Below are positions 46,957 through 55,575 of a stretch of 64,000 bases of DNA, piece by piece. This DNA is from Flavobacterium sp. RSP15 (lineage in GTDB: Bacteria > Bacteroidota > Bacteroidia > Flavobacteriales > Flavobacteriaceae): positions 1 through 64,000 of the forward strand of contig NZ_RYDL01000006.1 in NCBI RefSeq assembly GCF_003968755.1. Reading direction: 5' to 3'. A program made the translations under genes and the position numbers. The notes beneath the pieces are model-generated. The model had not been told where the DNA came from, did not search any database, and saw only the letters and a list, made by a program, of their open reading frames with translations. How positions within the stretch are numbered: the first letter of the stretch is position 1; each line of letters begins with the position of its first letter.

Positions 46957-49350
46957 ATGTTCAAATTAGTACCTACAGCTTTATTTTATTTTATATTCAT
47001 TAGTTTGAATGCTCAAAGTCAAAAAAAAACGCTTCAGGCAAAACCCACCACAGAAAACATTGTAATTGACGGAAGATTTAATGAGGAAATATGGAAGTCC
47101 GCCGCAGTAGCCTTGGATTTTATCATGTTTGAGCCTGATAATGGTAAACCAATCAGTGTGGATAAAAAAACAGAGGTAAAAATATTGTATGACAATAATG
47201 CCATTTACATCGCAGCACTGCTGTATGATGACGAACCTGCTAAAATTCAGAAAGAAATTACGAATAGAGATGTTTTTGGCGTTTCCGATCATTTTTCCGT
47301 TTATATCAATGGATTCAATGATGGCCAGCAAGATTTTCGTTTTTTTGTAAGTGCGGCAGGCGTACAAATGGACTGTATAGCAACGGAAGATTTTGAAGAT
47401 TTTAGTTGGGATGCAATTTGGGACAGCCAAGTAACACTCACTGAATTTGGCTGGACGGTAGAAATGAAGATTCCCTACGCCGCTTTACGATTTTCCAAAG
47501 CGGACAAACAAATCTGGGGGTTAAACTTTATGCGGGAAATCAAGCGTGACGTACAAAAATATACCTGGAATAGGATTGATACTAAAATTGGAGCCGTAAT
47601 TCCGCAAGCGGGAATCCTGCAGGGAATTGAAAATATAAAGACACCGACACGACTTTTTTTGATTCCGTATTCATCGGCGTATTACCAACAAAGTGCGATA
47701 GGCTCCGGTATTACTTTAAAAGCGGGCTTGGATATCAAATACGGCATCAATGATTCCTTTACATTAGATGCTATTTTGGTACCTGACTTTGGTCAGACAA
47801 AATTTGATAATGCCATATTATATTTAGAGCCATTTGAGCAACAATTAGAAGAAAACCGGCCTTTTTTTACAGAGGGAACCGATCTTTTCAACAAAGGTGG
47901 TTTGTTTTATTCCAGACGAATTGGCGGAGGATCCACTACAGAATTACTGCTTGAAAATCAAGAAGAAATAACAAATTATCCCAGCACCGTAAACTTACTG
48001 AATGCCGTAAAAATATCCGGCCGAACCGAGAAAGGATTGGGAATTGGATTCCTGAATGCCGTTACGGAAAAGACTAAAGCTACTATTTTAAACAACGACA
48101 CCGGCCAAATTAGAAAAGAAGTAATTGAACCTTTGACTAATTATAATCTATTTGTAGTGGATCAACGTTTTAACCAAAACTCATCTGTTACTTTTATAAA
48201 TGCAAATACCACCAGAAATGGCGATTTCAGAGATGCAAATACCTCTGCATTGTTATTTGATTTGAATACAAAAGCCAATACCTATAGTTTGTATGGCGAT
48301 TTCAAATACAGTTCCATCAAAACGACTGAGGATTACGACGGATTTAAAACAGAGATAGGATTTGCCAAAACTAGTGGAAAATATCGGTATGGATTTTCTG
48401 GAAAATACGTCTCAGAAAACTATGACATCAATGATCTAGGAATCAATTTTTATTCTAATTACCACAATGCCTATGCAAATGGAAGCTACAGAATTGTAAA
48501 TCCGACAAAATTATTTAATACCTTCAGAATCAATCAATATATAAATTTTGAAATGGACAACACCTCCGGTAAGTTACAGACTGGTGCTTTTGGAACAGAA
48601 ACTAAGGCCACAACATTAAATAACGACGCTTTAGAATTTGTAGTAGAGTTTTCTCCATTGAAAACCTATGATTTTTATGAACCACGAGAATATGGCAAAT
48701 ATGTATTTCTCCCGGAAAAAGTTTTTGCAGCAGTAAATTTCACATCTAACGACAACAATCCTTTTACATTAGTGCTCCAGCCTTCCTTCACAAAATACAA
48801 TGAAAAGAATCGAAACGTTTATGGGTTGTATATAAGTCCAAAATACCGATTTAACGACAGGCTTTCCATTACCTACATATTGGATTATTTTAATAAAACC
48901 AATGATCGTGGCTGGGTAGACTCAGGACCTACGGAGATAATTTTTGCAGAACGCAGCAGAGAAACTGCCCAAAATGATTTTACCGGAAAATATGCGATCA
49001 ACAATAGAATGACTGTAAATCTAACCGCACGCTATTATTGGTCTTATTCAAAAAATCATAAATTCCTTATCTTACAAAATTCCGGTTATTTGACTCCAAA
49101 CAATACCTACGCACAAAATAAAGATAGGAATTTTAATTCTTGGAACTTTGATTTATCCTATTCCTGGTGGTTTGCTCCAGGAAGTGAAATCTCTGTTTTG
49201 TACCGAAATTTTGGTTTAGAAAGAACAGATATGGTGGAAAAAGATTTGTCTGCAAATCTTAAAAACATTTTCAACAGTGACCTGACCAATGTGCTTTCTA
49301 TTAGCATCCGCTATTTTATCGACTACAATGTGATCAAAAATAAATTTTAA
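46957..49350 (+). CDS. DUF5916 outer-membrane protein with CBM9-like domain (copy A)
   Basis: This 797-residue protein has a signal peptide (ending LNAQS), an N-terminal carbohydrate-binding family 9-like beta domain (about 25-205; IVIDGRFNEEIWKSAA, VPYAALRF-like IPYAALRFSKADKQIWGLNF), then the DUF5916 barrel-like region to the C-terminal RYFIDYNVIKNKF. It is thought to sit in the outer membrane; the ligand is unknown. ENRPFFTEGTDLF is a strongly conserved block shared with the next gene. The two genes form a tandem duplication. Confidence 0.88.
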   Translation: MFKLVPTALFYFIFISLNAQSQKKTLQAKPTTENIVIDGRFNEEIWKSAAVALDFIMFEPDNGKPISVDKKTEVKILYDNNAIYIAALLYDDEPAKIQKEITNRDVFGVSDHFSVYINGFNDGQQDFRFFVSAAGVQMDCIATEDFEDFSWDAIWDSQVTLTEFGWTVEMKIPYAALRFSKADKQIWGLNFMREIKRDVQKYTWNRIDTKIGAVIPQAGILQGIENIKTPTRLFLIPYSSAYYQQSAIGSGITLKAGLDIKYGINDSFTLDAILVPDFGQTKFDNAILYLEPFEQQLEENRPFFTEGTDLFNKGGLFYSRRIGGGSTTELLLENQEEITNYPSTVNLLNAVKISGRTEKGLGIGFLNAVTEKTKATILNNDTGQIRKEVIEPLTNYNLFVVDQRFNQNSSVTFINANTTRNGDFRDANTSALLFDLNTKANTYSLYGDFKYSSIKTTEDYDGFKTEIGFAKTSGKYRYGFSGKYVSENYDINDLGINFYSNYHNAYANGSYRIVNPTKLFNTFRINQYINFEMDNTSGKLQTGAFGTETKATTLNNDALEFVVEFSPLKTYDFYEPREYGKYVFLPEKVFAAVNFTSNDNNPFTLVLQPSFTKYNEKNRNVYGLYISPKYRFNDRLSITYILDYFNKTNDRGWVDSGPTEIIFAERSRETAQNDFTGKYAINNRMTVNLTARYYWSYSKNHKFLILQNSGYLTPNNTYAQNKDRNFNSWNFDLSYSWWFAPGSEISVLYRNFGLERTDMVEKDLSANLKNIFNSDLTNVLSISIRYFIDYNVIKNKF

Positions 49351-49431
49351 TTTTTTTGAATCAAACTGTAACATTCCATTGAAAAGAAAGTCTAGTAGAA
49401 TAAACTATTGTGTGAATTGGTGCATTTTCAC

Positions 49432-49461
49432 TTTGAAACTATTTTAGTTTTTCTAATTTTG
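49432..49461 (+). promoter_or_regulatory. promoter of the second DUF5916 gene
   Basis: TTTG (49432-49435), an 18-bp spacer, and TAATTTTG (49454-49461) form a good match. They place the start of transcription inside the longer possible reading frame, which supports ATG 49483 as the true start. Confidence 0.75.
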
Positions 49462-49482
49462 TTCCAACCATTGAACTATTTC

Positions 49483-51888
49483 ATGAAGAATTCTTTCTTA
49501 TTTTGTTTTTTAGCACTCTCTTTTATTGGCTACAGCCAAAAAAAAGTATTACACACTAAATTTATTTCCGATAAAATTACTATCGATGGAAACCTAAATG
49601 AAGCGACATGGCAATCCGCAGCAATAGCTACTGATTTTATCATGTTTGAACCTGATAACGGCAAAAAAATTCCTGACAATAAAAGGACAGAGGTTCGCAT
49701 AGTGTACGATAATGATGCCCTGTATATTGGTGCTACTATGTATGATGAAAATCCTGATAAAATCCTGAGAGAAATTACCCAAAGAGATAATTTTGGCACT
49801 GCTGATCTTTTTGGCGTTTTTATAAATGGTTTTAATGATGGGCAACAAGATTTTCAATTTTTTGTCAATGCAGCAGACGGTCAGGCTGATTGCATCATGA
49901 CAGACACCAATGGCGAAGATTATTCCTGGGATGCCGTATGGAATAGCAAAGCAGTAATTACGAAAAACGGCTGGATTGTAGAAATGCGGATTCCCTATGC
50001 AGCCTTGCGATTTTCGGGAGAAAAGAAACAAACTTGGGGACTTAATTTCTTTAGGGAAATACGACGAGACCGTCATAAATACACTTGGAATTTCATCGAT
50101 TCGAAATTAGGTACCTTTACCCAGCAAACCGGAATTCTGGAAGGAATTGAAAATATAAAACCACCTACCCGACTCTTTCTTTTACCGTATTCTTCCTTTT
50201 ATGTAAATGCAAACAGCCAAGAAAAAACTATCGGGACACTCAAAGGCGGATTGGATTTAAAGTACGGAATAAATGATGCTTTTACTCTGGACATGATCCT
50301 TGTGCCTGATTTTGGACAAACAAAATTTGACGATCAAATTCTAAATCTCGGTCCTTTTGAACAGCAATTCAACGAAAATAGACCTTTTTTTACAGAGGGA
50401 ACGGATTTGTTCAGCAAAGGTAATCTCCTCTATTCTAGACGGATTGGAGGAACGCCCTTCTACAAACTAAATGAAAACGAATCGTTTGCGGAAGCCCCAA
50501 ATGTTAGTCTTATTAATGCCTTTAAAATTTCGGGACGAACTAAAGACGGATTAGGAATAGGAATTTTAAACGCTGTTACTAAAAATACTCCAACGACTAT
50601 TTTTAACAATGAAACCGGGGCATTAAGAACTGAACTTGAACCTCTGGCTAACTATAGTGTATTGGTTTTAGACCAGCGCTTTCGCAAAAACTCCTCAGTT
50701 GCATTTGTAAACACCAATGTAACTCGGAACGGACATTTTCGTGATGGGAATGTTACGGCATTAGTTTGGGATTTGAATACAAAAAAGAACACCTACAACA
50801 TTTCAGGAGATTTTAAGTACAGTTACATAAATGATACCGAAGAGAAAACAGGGATTAACTCCCAATTAAATTTTTCTGAAACCAGCGGAAAATTTCGTTA
50901 CGGACTGGGCGCTGATATCACAACTAAAAATTTCGATAACAATGATTTAGGAATCAATTTTGAGACTAATTATTTTAGTATTTATGGCAATTCCAGTTAT
51001 CGAATTTTGAATCCAACAAAGTATTTCAACACTTTTAATGCTCGAATAAATATGTACTCCCAATTTCAAAAAGAAACTGGCAAAGTGCAGTCCAGCAACA
51101 TCAGCTTTCAGATTAACTCCAATAACAAAAAAAATCATTATTTTGGAATGGGAATTGACGCCAATCCGTTAGAAACATTTGATTATTATGAACCCAGATC
51201 GGCAGATCGATTTGTAATAAAACCAACCAAAATTGGTGGCTTTATTTATCTTTCTTCAAATTACAATAATCCATTTGCAATTAATTTCAACCCTTCATTT
51301 GCAATTTTTGATGAAACCGGAAGAAACTCTTATGGGTTTTCTTTAGGTCCGAGATACCGATTTAGCGATAAAATATCTTTGAATTACAATTTCAATTTTT
51401 TGAGACAAAACAATAACAAAGGATATGTAGACAGTGTGAATGACGACATGAATGCAACCACACCAAACACAATTGTTTTTGCTAATAGAAATGTAATTAC
51501 GTATTCTAATACTCTTTCAGGGAAATATTCATTAAACAGTCAGATGAATTTTAATCTCTCCATACGTCAATACTGGTCGTATGCTGAAAACAAAAACGCA
51601 TTGTCATTGCAACAAAACGGCAGATTGGCTAATTTTATGGCCTACACTACCAATAAAAATTCCAGTTTTTACTCCTGGAATACGGATTTATCCTATTCCT
51701 GGTGGTTTGCCCCCGGTAGCCAAGTGTCCGTTCTCTATCGAAATAATGCAGCTGCATTTGAAAGAAATATTAATAAAGAATTTAGTGAGAATGTCACTAA
51801 TTTATTGAACAACGAAGCACTAAGCCATGTTTTTTCGATAAGCATTCGCTATTTTATCGATTACAATGAGGTTAAGAACAAATTCTAA
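49483..51888 (+). CDS. DUF5916 outer-membrane protein with CBM9-like domain (copy B)
   Basis: This 801-residue paralogue of the preceding gene has the same layout: signal peptide (MKNSFLFCFLALSFIGYSQ), CBM9-like domain (ITIDGNLNEATWQSAAIATDFIMFEPDNG), DUF5916 barrel and terminal YFIDYNEVKNKF. The start is ATG 49483, because an upstream in-frame start at 49408 would include the promoter and a spurious hydrophobic stretch. It has its own promoter, so the two copies can be expressed separately. The function is unknown. Confidence 0.88.
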   Translation: MKNSFLFCFLALSFIGYSQKKVLHTKFISDKITIDGNLNEATWQSAAIATDFIMFEPDNGKKIPDNKRTEVRIVYDNDALYIGATMYDENPDKILREITQRDNFGTADLFGVFINGFNDGQQDFQFFVNAADGQADCIMTDTNGEDYSWDAVWNSKAVITKNGWIVEMRIPYAALRFSGEKKQTWGLNFFREIRRDRHKYTWNFIDSKLGTFTQQTGILEGIENIKPPTRLFLLPYSSFYVNANSQEKTIGTLKGGLDLKYGINDAFTLDMILVPDFGQTKFDDQILNLGPFEQQFNENRPFFTEGTDLFSKGNLLYSRRIGGTPFYKLNENESFAEAPNVSLINAFKISGRTKDGLGIGILNAVTKNTPTTIFNNETGALRTELEPLANYSVLVLDQRFRKNSSVAFVNTNVTRNGHFRDGNVTALVWDLNTKKNTYNISGDFKYSYINDTEEKTGINSQLNFSETSGKFRYGLGADITTKNFDNNDLGINFETNYFSIYGNSSYRILNPTKYFNTFNARINMYSQFQKETGKVQSSNISFQINSNNKKNHYFGMGIDANPLETFDYYEPRSADRFVIKPTKIGGFIYLSSNYNNPFAINFNPSFAIFDETGRNSYGFSLGPRYRFSDKISLNYNFNFLRQNNNKGYVDSVNDDMNATTPNTIVFANRNVITYSNTLSGKYSLNSQMNFNLSIRQYWSYAENKNALSLQQNGRLANFMAYTTNKNSSFYSWNTDLSYSWWFAPGSQVSVLYRNNAAAFERNINKEFSENVTNLLNNEALSHVFSISIRYFIDYNEVKNKF

Positions 51889-51982
51889 AATACATTTATT
51901 TCAAAAAAGTCCCTTTTCTATAGCAAAATAATCATTATTTGCAGGTGATCCCCTTAGAATGAATAATAGTGTTTTTGATTCA

Positions 51983-52013
51983 TTTGAACCTTTTTAGAAA
52001 TGTTTTATCTTTG
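51983..52013 (+). promoter_or_regulatory. gpmI promoter
   Basis: TTTG (51983-51986), a 19-bp spacer and TATCTTTG (52006-52013) form a near-ideal Bacteroidetes promoter ending 16 bp before the gpmI ATG. The mRNA leader would be about 10 nt or less. Confidence 0.85.
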
Positions 52014-52029
52014 TTTAAAATAAATTTCC

Positions 52030-53547
52030 ATGAACAAAAAAGTAATTCTTATGATTCTGGATGGTTGGGGAAAATCTCCTGATCCAAAAGTTTCTGCAAT
52101 CGACAATGCCAATATCCCTTTTATTAAAGGCCTGTATAAAAAGTACCCCAGTGCTCAACTACGAACTGACGGTTTAAATGTTGGACTTCCTGAAGGTCAA
52201 ATGGGAAACAGTGAAGTAGGACATATGAATCTTGGCGCAGGTAGAATTGTATATCAGGATTTAGCTAAGATTAACCTTGCTGTTGCAAATGAAACTTTAG
52301 CAAAGGAGCCCGTTTTAGTTGATGCTTTTACGTATGCCAGAACACACAATAAAAAAGTACATTTTTTAGGCCTGGTTTCTGATGGTGGTGTACATTCACA
52401 CACCTCTCATTTGCGCGGTTTGATTGACGCTACACAACAACACGGATTACAAAAAGTTTTCGTTCATGCTTTCACGGACGGTCGCGATGTGGATCCAAAA
52501 TCCGGTACACATTACATTCAGGATTTACAGGATTATATGGCGAATACTACTGTAAAACTGGCTTCGGTTGTGGGACGCTATTATGCAATGGATCGAGACA
52601 AACGCTGGGAAAGAGTAAAACTAGCTTACGATTTATTGGTAAACGGAATTGGAACACCTACCACAAATGCAGTAGCTTCTATCCAAGAAAGCTATGACGT
52701 CAATATAACGGATGAATTTATTCACCCTACAATTATGGTGGATCAACGAGGCAAACCTGTCGCAATCATAGAAGATGATGATGTGGTTATTTTCTTTAAT
52801 TTCAGAACGGATAGAGGAAGAGAACTAACCGAAGTATTGACACAAAAAGATTGTCATGAGCAAAACATGCACAAACTCAATTTGTATTATGTGACGCTAA
52901 CCAATTATGATGAAACCTACAAAAACATAAAAGTCGTATATAACAAAGATAATATCACGGAAACTCTTGGGGAAATTTTAGAAAAAGCACAAAAAAAGCA
53001 AATTCGTATTGCCGAAACGGAAAAATATCCTCACGTGACTTTCTTCTTTTCTGGCGGGAGAGAACAGCCTTTTATTGGCGAAAGCCGGATCTTGAAAAAC
53101 TCTCCAAAGGTGGCCACTTATGATTTGCAACCAGAAATGAGTGCCTTTGAATTAACAGAATCTTTAGTTTGTGAACTAGAGAAAGAAGAGGTAGATTTTG
53201 TTTGCCTAAATTTTGCCAATGGTGATATGGTAGGACACACCGGAATTATGAGTGCTGCCATACAAGCCTGTGAAGCCGTTGATAAATGCGTTGCAAAAGT
53301 AATCACAACTGCATTAGCGCATAATTACACTACCATTGTCATAGCAGATCACGGGAACTGTGAAACGATGATCAATCCTGATGGAAGTCCGAACACCGCA
53401 CATACAACTAATCCCGTTCCCATTATTTTAGTAGACAACGACTTGAAAACCATTCATGATGGAGTTCTTGGCGACATTGCTCCAACAATCTTGGAATTAA
53501 TGGGTGTGGAGAAACCTGCTGTTATGACCTGCCATTCCTTACTTTAA
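52030..53547 (+). CDS. gpmI: 2,3-bisphosphoglycerate-independent phosphoglycerate mutase
   Basis: GpmI interconverts 3- and 2-phosphoglycerate in glycolysis, using two manganese ions. The 505-residue protein has LMILDGWGKS, the phospho-serine nucleophile in MGNSEVGHMNLGAGR (Ser61), FTDGRDVDPKSG, RVKLAYD, SGGREQPF, NFANGDMVGHTG and ADHGNCETM, the complete alkaline-phosphatase-type metal site. It is monocistronic, with its own promoter and a terminator at 53699-53732. Confidence 0.98.
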   Translation: MNKKVILMILDGWGKSPDPKVSAIDNANIPFIKGLYKKYPSAQLRTDGLNVGLPEGQMGNSEVGHMNLGAGRIVYQDLAKINLAVANETLAKEPVLVDAFTYARTHNKKVHFLGLVSDGGVHSHTSHLRGLIDATQQHGLQKVFVHAFTDGRDVDPKSGTHYIQDLQDYMANTTVKLASVVGRYYAMDRDKRWERVKLAYDLLVNGIGTPTTNAVASIQESYDVNITDEFIHPTIMVDQRGKPVAIIEDDDVVIFFNFRTDRGRELTEVLTQKDCHEQNMHKLNLYYVTLTNYDETYKNIKVVYNKDNITETLGEILEKAQKKQIRIAETEKYPHVTFFFSGGREQPFIGESRILKNSPKVATYDLQPEMSAFELTESLVCELEKEEVDFVCLNFANGDMVGHTGIMSAAIQACEAVDKCVAKVITTALAHNYTTIVIADHGNCETMINPDGSPNTAHTTNPVPIILVDNDLKTIHDGVLGDIAPTILELMGVEKPAVMTCHSLL

Positions 53548-53698
53548 AGATACTAAGTAAGTCGAAAGTTTAAAAGTCGTAAAGTCAAAAGAATTAACTT
53601 TAAGTAAAACAGATTTAAATCAGATTTTTACATAATTTTATCCTGATTTTAAAATACGACATTATAGCATGGTTATTACTTACATACAAATGTCCCAA
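53548..53698. other. noncoding stretch after gpmI
   Basis: This AT-rich spacer contains short direct repeats around 53566-53592 (AAAGTxxTAAAGTC-like). No reading frame is supported. It ends at the terminator. Confidence 0.4.
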
Positions 53699-53732
53699 TA
53701 AAAAACTACTTGATTCAAGTAGTTTTTTTTTA
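53699..53732 (+). terminator. hairpin terminator between gpmI and the LRR gene
   Basis: AAAACTACTT pairs with AAGTAGTTTT around a short loop, followed by nine T. It lies about 150 bp after the gpmI stop, with A and T runs on both sides. Confidence 0.8.
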
Positions 53733-53774
53733 CAAAAAAAAGTTAAATGCTTTTATGTTTGATAGCGTTACTAT

Positions 53775-53782
53775 TATATTTG
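53775..53782 (+). promoter_or_regulatory. -7 box upstream of the LRR gene
   Basis: TATATTTG matches the -7 consensus; a -33 TTTG at proper spacing is not clear. The leader before the LRR start is about 100 nt and contains a short frame (53813-53848, MNTAVLVALSE, 11 codons plus stop) that could be a leader peptide. It is short enough to be chance. Confidence 0.5.
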
Positions 53783-53891
53783 CAAACAAGAAACAATCAC
53801 TTACAAGAAAGCATGAATACTGCTGTACTTGTGGCACTTAGTGAATAAAATCGGAATAATAACCCTACTTATCAAACTAAATTCAAACACA

Positions 53892-54530
53892 ATGAAAATA
53901 TTTTACACAATCACCCTTTTTTTAATTACCCAAATAAGTATTGGGCAAATCGCTGATTCGATTCAAATCAAAAAAGAATTCACCAATATAGAACAGGCTT
54001 TAAAGGAGCCCGAAAAAGTGTTCCGCCTAAATTTGAGTAATCAAACCATTAAGTTAGACAGTCTTAACTGGTCAAAATTTATAAATCTTGAGTACTTAAG
54101 TTTGAAAAACGATCATTTAACTGTAATTCCAAAAGAAATAACAGTACTAAAAAAACTTAAAGTACTAGAATTAAGCGGAAATAATTTTTCAGTTTTACCA
54201 GAAGATTTTTGGAAGTTAAAAAGCTTAGAAGAACTTTTTTTAAACGATGAAACAAATTTAAATTTAGAGGCAAATATAGAAATAATGAGCAAAATGAAAT
54301 CTTTACGAATATTACATTTAGAAAACGACAATTTAAACAATATGCCATCAACCATCAGTAGTTTAAAAAATTTAGAGTTTTTATATTTGAATAACAATCA
54401 ATTTAAAGAAATTCCAAAAGAAATCAAACAATTAAAACACTTACAATTGCTAGAAATAAAAGATAATAAAATCATGGTCCCAGAGCGGTCTACAGAAAAT
54501 TTAAATTTTGGTTTTAGAGTAAATCTATAA
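53892..54530 (+). CDS. secreted leucine-rich-repeat protein
   Basis: This 212-residue protein has a signal peptide (MKIFYTITLFLITQISIGQ) and about five to six leucine-rich repeats (about 65-200) of the LxxLxxLxLxxNxLxxIPxxI type: for example INLEYLSLKNDHLTVIPKEI and LEFLYLNNNQFKEIPKEI. Such modules bind proteins; the partner is unknown. The start 53892 is chosen because the upstream extension in frame breaks the signal peptide. It is very AT-rich. Confidence 0.8.
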   Translation: MKIFYTITLFLITQISIGQIADSIQIKKEFTNIEQALKEPEKVFRLNLSNQTIKLDSLNWSKFINLEYLSLKNDHLTVIPKEITVLKKLKVLELSGNNFSVLPEDFWKLKSLEELFLNDETNLNLEANIEIMSKMKSLRILHLENDNLNNMPSTISSLKNLEFLYLNNNQFKEIPKEIKQLKHLQLLEIKDNKIMVPERSTENLNFGFRVNL

Positions 54531-54881
54531 GACAGGCACAAAAAGATAGAGTAGCAACCATTCACTGACTGGACGTTTTAGCATGGTGGCCGCATTTAAT
54601 ACGAGTAGTTGCTACATTATTATTTGTTTTAATCAAAAGTAAAAAACTTGGGCGGTACAAACGGCTAGCTCTTTTGCAGCTTATCCACCGTTCGTCTGAA
54701 TGACACTACTAATTATTGTGCGCTAAGCATGCGCCTTGACCAAATATAGAATCTGAAATTAAAGAAATTACACCCAGAAATTAGAGGATAAATGTATCTA
54801 AATTCAATGCTTACAATTTATTTAGTAAAACACTTTTTTATAGCTGGCAATGCTACTATATTTATATAAAATTTCGATAAA
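54531..54881. other. 351-bp noncoding island with inverted repeat
   Basis: The first 200 bp are clearly GC-richer than the surroundings. GTAGCAAC (54551-54558) pairs with GTTGCTAC (54608-54615) around a 49-nt segment. A second region, 54650-54740, contains complementary short words (for example GGCGGT and ACCG). No frame or known RNA was recognised. The last 100 bp are AT-rich and hold a TATATTTA box (54857-54864) before the tetR start. Confidence 0.5.
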
Positions 54882-55553
54882 ATGAATACGGTTCTCTCCA
54901 ATTTAAAAATACAAGTCAACGAAAAAATCTATGTAAAGGATCCTGAGACATCAGCTTTAGGAAAAAAAATCATAGAGCAAAGTATCCTTTTAATCCATGA
55001 GATTGGATTTGATAATTTTACTTTCAAGAAATTAGGTGAGAAAATCAATTCTAATGAAAGTTCCATCTATCGTTATTTTGAGAACAAACATAAACTATTG
55101 GTTTATTTATCGTCCTGGTATTGGAGTTGGATGGAAAACAAGCTAGTTATTGCAACAACAAATGTTTTGGATCCCAAAGAAAAACTCAAAATAGCCATTG
55201 CAATTGTTACTGAAAAAATAACCAACGACAATAGTGCCTTACACATTAACGAGGCCGTTCTAAATAAAATCATCATTTCAGAATTCACTAAAACGTTACA
55301 TACTAAAGAAATCGATCAGGAAAATAAAGAAGGTTTTTTCTTGATTTACAAAAGAGTAATCAATAGAATTGTGGCTATTGTAAAAGAAGTAAATCCCGAA
55401 TACCCTTTTTCTAAATCCCTAATTTCAACAATTGTTGAAGGAAGTTTGCACCAATATTTTTTAATGAACCATTTAAAAACCATCACAGATTGTACTGATT
55501 CTGATAGCACCACTAATTTTTATCAAAATCTTGTAGAAAAAGTTTTAAGTTAA
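54882..55553 (+). CDS. TetR/AcrR-family transcriptional regulator
   Basis: This 223-residue protein has an N-terminal TetR helix-turn-helix (about 27-75: IIEQSILLIHEIGFDNFTFKKLGEKINSNESSIYRYFENKHKLL) and an unclassified ligand-binding C-terminal domain. The DNA-binding half is typical. It is the first gene of an operon with an ABC exporter (22 bp downstream), an HlyD-type adaptor and a TolC-type channel. It is therefore probably the local repressor of that export system, responding to an unknown ligand. Confidence 0.88.
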   Translation: MNTVLSNLKIQVNEKIYVKDPETSALGKKIIEQSILLIHEIGFDNFTFKKLGEKINSNESSIYRYFENKHKLLVYLSSWYWSWMENKLVIATTNVLDPKEKLKIAIAIVTEKITNDNSALHINEAVLNKIIISEFTKTLHTKEIDQENKEGFFLIYKRVINRIVAIVKEVNPEYPFSKSLISTIVEGSLHQYFLMNHLKTITDCTDSDSTTNFYQNLVEKVLS

Positions 55554-55575
55554 AAAAAAAAAAAACACTCCCATT

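Noticed and set aside
47000..47430. Long minus-strand open frames opposite the DUF5916 genes (also 49594-50076)
   Set aside because: The same shadow appears in both paralogues because the coding strand is conserved; there is no start context or protein logic.
49408..49482. Upstream start giving a 25-residue longer DUF5916 copy B
   Set aside because: It would place the promoter inside the gene and put a second hydrophobic stretch before a perfectly good signal peptide.
54551..54615. tRNA-like or tmRNA-like structure suggested by the GTAGCAAC/GTTGCTAC stem
   Set aside because: No cloverleaf arms, T-loop or anticodon stem can be built inside it.
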